From: Mauremys mutica
Taxonomy: Eukaryota > Chordata > Testudines > Geoemydidae
Direction: 5' to 3'
Length of the DNA stretch: 64,000 bases
NCBI RefSeq assembly: GCF_020497125.1
Contig: NC_059079.1
Location: forward strand, 11,179,553-11,243,552
A program made the translations under genes and the position numbers. The notes under the pieces were generated by a model. The model made no database searches, was not told the origin of the DNA, and saw only the letters and a program-made list of their open reading frames with translations. The first letter of the stretch is position 1, and each line of letters begins with the position of its first letter. Positions 59,301-64,000 of this stretch are shown in pieces.

Positions 59301-62300
59301 TGACCACAGCTGATTATCCACCATGATCCCTAAATCTTTTTCAGAATCACTGCTTCCCAAGATAGAGTCCCCCATCCTGCAAATATGGCCTACATTCTGT
59401 ATTTTTAGGAATATAACATTTAGCCATATGAAAATGCATATTGTTTGCTTGTGCCCAGTTTACCAAGTGATCCAGATCACTCTGTATCAGTGACCTGTCT
59501 TTTTCATTATTTACTTCCCTTCCCCCCCACCATTTTTGGGTCATTTGCAAACTTTATCAGTGATGATTTTTTCTTCTTCTAGGTCACTGAAAAATGTTAA
59601 ATAGCATAGGGCCAAGAACCGATCGCTATGGTACTCCACTAGAAACACCTGCTCAATCATGATTCCCCATTTACGGTTACCTTGTGAGACCTATCGGTTA
59701 GCTAGTTTTTAATCCATTTAATATGTGCCATGTTAATTTTCTGTTCTCCTAGTTCTCAAAATGTTGTGCGTACCAAGTCAAACACCTTACAGGAGTCTAA
59801 CTAAGTATATTGCATCAACACTGGTACCATTATGAACCAAACTTGTTTTTATAATGAGATTACAAGTTAGTTTGACAGGATCTATTTTTCATAAACTCAA
59901 ATTGCCATTAGTTATGTTACCCTCCTTTAATTCTTTATTAATAAAGTCCTGTATCAGCTGCTTCATTAGCTTACCCAGGAACCATTTCAGACTGACAGAC
60001 CTACAATTACTCAGATCGTTCTATTTACCCTTTTAAAATATTGGTACAACATTAAGCTTTCTTCCAGTTTTCTGGATCTTGCCCAGCGTTCCAAGACTTA
60101 TTGAAAAAAATCAACATTAACCATCCCACAAGCGCCTTAGCCAGCTCTTTTAAAACTCTTGGAGTCACATTATCTGGACCTGCTGTTTTCAAAAGTTTAA
60201 CTTCAGTAGCTGTTATTTCATATCCTCCCAATACGCTAGTGGAATGGAAAGAGTTATCATATATTACATCATCTGTTTCCCTGCCCCCCATACAGAACAG
60301 AAATATTTATTGAACACTTGTGTCTTTTATGCATTATTACTAATAATTCTACCATTTCCATCTAGTAAGGGACCAATACCATTGTTAGTATTCTTTTTGT
60401 CCCTGATATACTTAAACTCCTTATTGTCCTTAACTCTCCTAGCTACAATTTTCTCTTGGACATTCTTTTTCTTCAGCATACTTCCAAATTCCCTGAAGTT
60501 ATCTATTATCAATGAGACACCCATGTCACAGAGTCATTAGTATTCATACTGAACCATCAGTGGATCCTTGCTCGTTGATTTCAGAAAAATGACATCTTAT
60601 GTCTTGGTTCCAGGAAAACAGCATGCTGTCCTGTTGTCTGTCCCTTGCAGAATGTTCTTTCTAGTCTTCGGAGTACTGAATCCCCATGAAGGATCATCTG
60701 TCTTGCTTCAGGAGTTAGAGATCTCTTTGTGAGCAGGCTTAATTTTCTTGCAGGGGTGTCTTGAGCTGCCATCCACAGGCATGCCCTGTCCATCTCTCTG
60801 TTCCTTTAGACCAGGTGGATTTTCAGAGATGCCTTCCACAGTGTCCCTATTGAGGGCCTGCTAGTGATTGGAAACTTGTAGTTGTGTGGAATTCCTCCCA
60901 GTCCACTTCTCTGTGGTGGCCACAGCCTGCCAATCCTCATCTGTGTCCAGCCTTGTAGAATGGCCACCTTGCCTCTTATGAGCTGCCACACCTCTTTTCC
61001 AACTTCTTTCTCCAATTCCTTGGTGGTCAGCTTCTTTCTTCCTTGAACCTGAGGTACTCATATTTCCCAAATTTGTCTAGAAATTCATCAGCTTCTTTGA
61101 TTCTCAGTAGCAGCTCCACTTCCCCTTCCAGTTCAAGAATCTTTTCCTCCAATATAGCCATCAACTTGCACTTTGTGCACAGTAAGTCCCTTCTGGCTTC
61201 AGGCAGGAAAGAAAACTTGGCATATCTGTTGCAGGTCATCACCACTGTTATATCACTGGCTGTCTTGAAATTGCACGTAGAGCTGAACCTGGAAGGAAAG
61301 CTCCCTCTGAAACCGTCAGTTGCCTTAGTTTGTGGCTCTCAATATTGCTAGCAAGTGACTCTCATTACCCAAATCTCTGTTTAGCTCAGCTTGGCCCCTC
61401 CCCATCAGGGAGCAATTAACCATTCAGACTTCAAGCAACAGGGCTGATCAATGTTCCAAGGGTCAGAACCACACTGCCTCACCAAGACATGAAACAGACC
61501 TGTTCCAACTACTTATTCAGGGGCCCATGGCCCAGCTACACATCAGAACAAACACAGAGAACAAACAGCCAAACAAACTCACAGTTGGACGAAACAAACC
61601 AGTCACCAAGTCTCACTATCTCCAAGCAAAATCCGTAGCTATCCCCTCTGAAACTCTCTTAGCTGTCTCAGTTTACAGCTCAGAGACCCTTTAGCTCAGT
61701 ATCTTCAGCTGTATTTTGCAACAGAGACTATTGATGCCTTCAGCAAGTCTTGCTCTGCCTTTCAGTCTCGTTTTGTTGTGGATACACGTCTACGTTTGTA
61801 GAGATGGCTGAACTTCAGAGCTTGGTTGAGCACAGCAGTCAGATACTGATCAGTGTCCACAAATCAGGCTTGTTAACTCTATACCTCGTACGGTAGCCCA
61901 CCCAGACTACTACTTCCCATCAGTGACCCCTAATTAGGCAATCCAAGATGTGACTGCTTTAGGACTCCTCTCTTCCTCCTGTTGCCCTACTCTAAAGATC
62001 CACCAAATGAATTTAAATCTGCAGTGCTCTGGAACTTACAAGGTACTTCAGGGGGCACAGCTCCAAAGGGTGAGTAACTTTAATTAGGTGAGTAGGATGA
62101 GGTAAGAAAGACAACTGCAGAGAGGGGAGACTATTGGAGAGTCACAGGTTGTCCAAAATGAGCAGTGCAATGCTCAAAAGGGAGTGTGCTACATCAGTGT
62201 AGATTTCAGCAGAAAGACACCAAAGATCGTGAAATAAATCATTAATAAGAACTTGCCTGTGGTTGAAAGTCAACTGGCTCAAGACCTCGGCACTCAAACT

Positions 62301-62944
62301 CCACTATTGTCTTAAACTTCTCACTGTCTTCAGCCTAGGATTGAGTCAGAATAGCATTTAGTTTTTATCTAATGAAAGGAAATAACTTTTAGTCTAGGCA
62401 TAAAATGCAATAAAGTTTTTAGAAGCAGTAAACTCTGGACCAAAACATTTGAATTATTTTACATGGTTGATAACGAACCAGAATTTCTTAAACTTAGAGA
62501 CTGGTCAGGTGAAGTTTCTGAGCCCTTCAAAGGTAGGCTGTCCGAGACCAGGGTAAAACTATTACATATTTGCTTAGAATGTGACTAATCCAGTGCCTGA
62601 TGCTGACTGTGAAATATTTAAACAAATGATTTGATATTTGAGTCGGAAGCAGAAGGGACAAGGCAAGGTATTAATTGGCTGCCGCTGTCCACATTATTTA
62701 AAATAGACTTTCCTAAATGCACAGCTTCACTTTGGAGCATCCAGCATCCCATTTGCGGTGTTTTTCTATCAGGCGATATCTGAGTGTATTTTCCCCTGTA
62801 CTTCTGGGAGGAACATGATCGCAAAAATTGGGAAGCCTTGTAATAAACTAACACCACATTACTGATCCTTATTTCAGTTATGTCTGCGATATCATAGAGA
62901 AAATAAACTTACATTATAAGGCTTGATTGTGTCTCTTAAGATAT
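53255..62944 (-). CDS. CZIB: CXXC motif-containing zinc-binding protein, C-terminal half (4 exons, 5' part outside window)
   Basis: Homologue of human C1orf123 (DUF866). It is a small zinc-binding protein whose cellular role is poorly known. The exons in transcription order are 62944-62913, 62334-62257, 54366-54301 and 53332-53255. They encode about residues 77-160 of a protein of about 160, ending in the expected EVTHKFLKC. All four join in frame. The zinc-binding CXXC pairs lie in the N-terminal half, encoded beyond the right edge. One intron uses a GC donor (see 62257-62334). No stop or frameshift was seen. It converges with CPT2, the same neighbour as in human to my knowledge. Confidence 0.95.
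54301..54366 (-). CDS. CZIB: CZIB internal exon (66 nt)
   Basis: It encodes [20 protein letters not shown] then EK, phase 0. The acceptor TTTTGTAG and donor AAG|GTACAA fit. It is separated from the upstream exon by a 7.9-kb intron. Confidence 0.94.
56038..57247. mobile_element. TIR element, 1.2 kb, with C-rich interior
   Basis: CTCCTGGGGGAATTCTGTGC CA at the left and TGGCACAGAATGCTCTCAGG AG at the right are inverted repeats (about 20 of 24 matching), with TA at each outer edge. The interior from 56460 to 57000 is a degenerate C-rich array (CCCCACACCCAGACC-like units). Its Pro-rich open frames on the plus strand and Gly-rich ones on the minus strand are composition artefacts. No transposase is visible. 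Confidence 0.7.
58697..61260 (-). mobile_element. Older CR1 LINE, minus strand, with ORF1 remnant and internal deletion
   Basis: In reverse order: ORF1-like coiled coil with a CXXC (61245-61027, [20 protein letters not shown]), an SGNH-esterase-like start (about 60710-60660, GDSVLRRLE), linker (60524-60327, [20 protein letters not shown]), RT start (60291-60052, [20 protein letters not shown]), and RT or post-RT fragments (59550-59347, [20 protein letters not shown]). The 3' end is near 58697 (plus strand GGCCTGAAGGGACCATTAGG). The endonuclease is missing between 60530 and 60590. All frames are broken. Confidence 0.75.
62257..62334 (-). CDS. CZIB: CZIB internal exon (78 nt) with GC donor
   Basis: It encodes [20 protein letters not shown] then VDFQPQ, phase 0 at both ends. 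The acceptor is TCCTAG. The donor reads CAG|GCAAGT, a GC instead of GT with otherwise perfect consensus. The next exon begins with the Ala codon expected after PQ, so no GT donor in the vicinity keeps the frame. Confidence 0.95.
62913..62944 (-). CDS. CZIB: CZIB internal exon (32 nt)
   Basis: The acceptor CTCTTTCAG is followed by AT ATC TTA and on, encoding (D)[10 protein letters not shown], with the first codon completed by the upstream exon. The donor is AAT|GTAAGT. This is the leftmost part of the gene's 5' half visible here. Confidence 0.93.
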
Positions 62945-63879
62945 CTGAAAGAGAAGGGGGTAGAATTAAAAAAAATACTTCAAATTTTCCAGCCCTCAAC
63001 ACAAACCCAAGAGCCCTCCCTCCAAACACTATTTATTCAAAAACAGCCAGGATTTCTGGTTAGTCCATCAAAATCTAAGACCTTTTTTTGGCCAGTGCTA
63101 CCAAGAATTTCATCTCCTGTTTTGTTTTCCTCTTAAGGAAGAAAAAGCAAGGCATACTCCTGTAACATAGCTTTAAGGCTCCAATCGTACAATTGTTGCT
63201 CATACAGATCTCCCAACGTTTATGGGAGGGTTGAGTGCAAATTACTTACAGGACTGAGCCAACAGGACACCATTATTCGTATCTAACTTCCATGAATGTA
63301 GATTTGGGGGATAGTCATTGTATAGGGCAGCACAGACCTTGTAAATACCTTCCGGTATTTTAACTAGCTTATCACAGTTGTATTTATTCCACAGGAAATG
63401 CCTTTCATATCAGACACATTTTTAATACCAATTTCTCTTTTCCTTCATGTTACTGCAGTAAGCGTTTACATGGATATAGCTTTACAACATCACAGCTCAA
63501 TCCCAGGGGGGAAAAAAATCTAATCTGGGATGGCTATGAAATGGGCAGAACTTTGTAGGAACATCCCAAGAACCAGGCCAATGCAAACAGCTGGCAGCTC
63601 CTTGGATGAAACTAGTTTTTAATACCTGGAGAGGAAAACGAACACTTGACACAGACACTTGTGTGGATGCTGTTAATTTTCCAAATACCAGACAGGCTTT
63701 TAGATTTTTGGGGCCCAATCCTGAAACCCTTACTCCTAAAAGTAGTTCCGCTGAAGTCAATAAGTGTACTTGTGCAAATATAAGGGTCTCAGGATTAGTC
63801 CTTATTTTTGTGAAAAAAGTTAAGTGATTAACAATGAATGGGACTATTTTGGTTGGGAAGGCAAAGGGCACAGAAAATA
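62945..63879. other. CZIB intron, right edge
   Basis: Upstream CZIB exons (with the two CXXC pairs) were looked for on the minus strand and not found, so they lie beyond 64000. Nothing else was recognised in this AT-rich stretch. Confidence 0.6.
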
Positions 63880-64000
63880 TAATAAAGGATGAGTCAGGTG
63901 CTCCTTTTTACCCTTCCCCCATAATACAACTATGAGCGGTCAAACAATGAAACTGAAAGGCTAAAAGGCTTTTAAAAGATAAATGGAAATATGTATTAAT
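63880..64000 (+). mobile_element. CR1-type fragment at the window edge
   Basis: The block CATAATACAACTATGAGCGG TCAAACAATGAAACTGAAAG GCT parallels the CR1 region at 8580-8640 and 49600-49650 (TAATACAAGAACAAGGGGCC ACC..ATGAAATTAATAG). It continues past the window. Confidence 0.5.

Larger units (their letters stand above)
54367..62256 (-). other. CZIB intron with GC-AG ends (7890 bp)
   Basis: It holds a 1.2-kb TIR element (56038-57247) and an old CR1 (58697-61260). A/T-rich tracts lie around 55395-55430. The stretches 54420-56030, 57600-58690 and 61270-62250 show no recognised gene. Blocks near 61305 and 61648 (CCTCTGAAAC..CTTAG..GTTT..GGCTCTCA and CCTCTGAAACTCTCTTAGC) are related and may be 5' UTR of the CR1. 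Confidence 0.8.

Overview
The window is vertebrate nuclear DNA, almost certainly from a turtle (probably Cryptodira). The clues are a tRNA-derived SINE of the turtle type at about 6.0 kb, abundant CR1 LINEs, CORE/MIR-type SINEs and many hAT-type elements, around a low-density set of spliced, deeply conserved genes. No prokaryotic features, CRISPR arrays, rRNA or intact tRNA genes were found.

Three genes can be supported, all by spliced homology. (1) SLC1A7, the retinal glutamate transporter EAAT5, runs on the minus strand. Only its first coding exon lies here (35347-35487), and everything from 1 to 35346 is read as its first intron, filled with transposon relics. (2) CPT2, mitochondrial carnitine palmitoyltransferase 2, runs on the plus strand and is complete. 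Its five exons between 41542 and 50355 encode 664 residues, with a CpG-island promoter. (3) CZIB (C1orf123 family, CXXC zinc-binding protein) runs on the minus strand. Its last four coding exons lie between 62944 and 53255, and the 5' part continues beyond the right edge. The arrangement SLC1A7(-) / CPT2(+) / CZIB(-) is, as I recall it, that of human 1p32.3, so SLC1A7 and CPT2 are divergent and CPT2 and CZIB converge tail to tail about 2.2 kb apart.

Layout: 1-35346, SLC1A7 intron 1 with a decayed Ty3/gypsy element (3.3-5.0 kb), a turtle SINE (6.0 kb), a nearly full RT-bearing CR1 (6.6-9.0 kb), an LTR-like block (16.1-16.7 kb), a very GC-rich hAT element (18.5-19.2 kb), a hAT transposase relic carrying a short solo LTR (23.0-24.4 kb), two adjacent minus-strand CR1s (27.6-32.1 kb) and a hAT MITE (34.0 kb). 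35.5-41.5 kb is the divergent intergenic region, with a nested pair of hAT elements and another MITE. 41.1-51.1 kb is the CPT2 promoter and gene. 51.1-53.2 kb is the gap between the convergent genes. 53.2-64.0 kb is CZIB with a 1.2-kb TIR element and an old CR1 inside its introns.

The most interesting signals are: a CR1 3' tail that abuts the acceptor of CPT2's last exon and may supply its branch point; a GC-AG intron in CZIB; an element-within-element hAT pair with target-site duplications at both levels; a solo LTR in a hAT relic; a near-perfect inverted duplication inside a CR1; and a short uORF and everted nuclear-receptor half-sites just upstream of SLC1A7. I found no undescribed multi-gene system.
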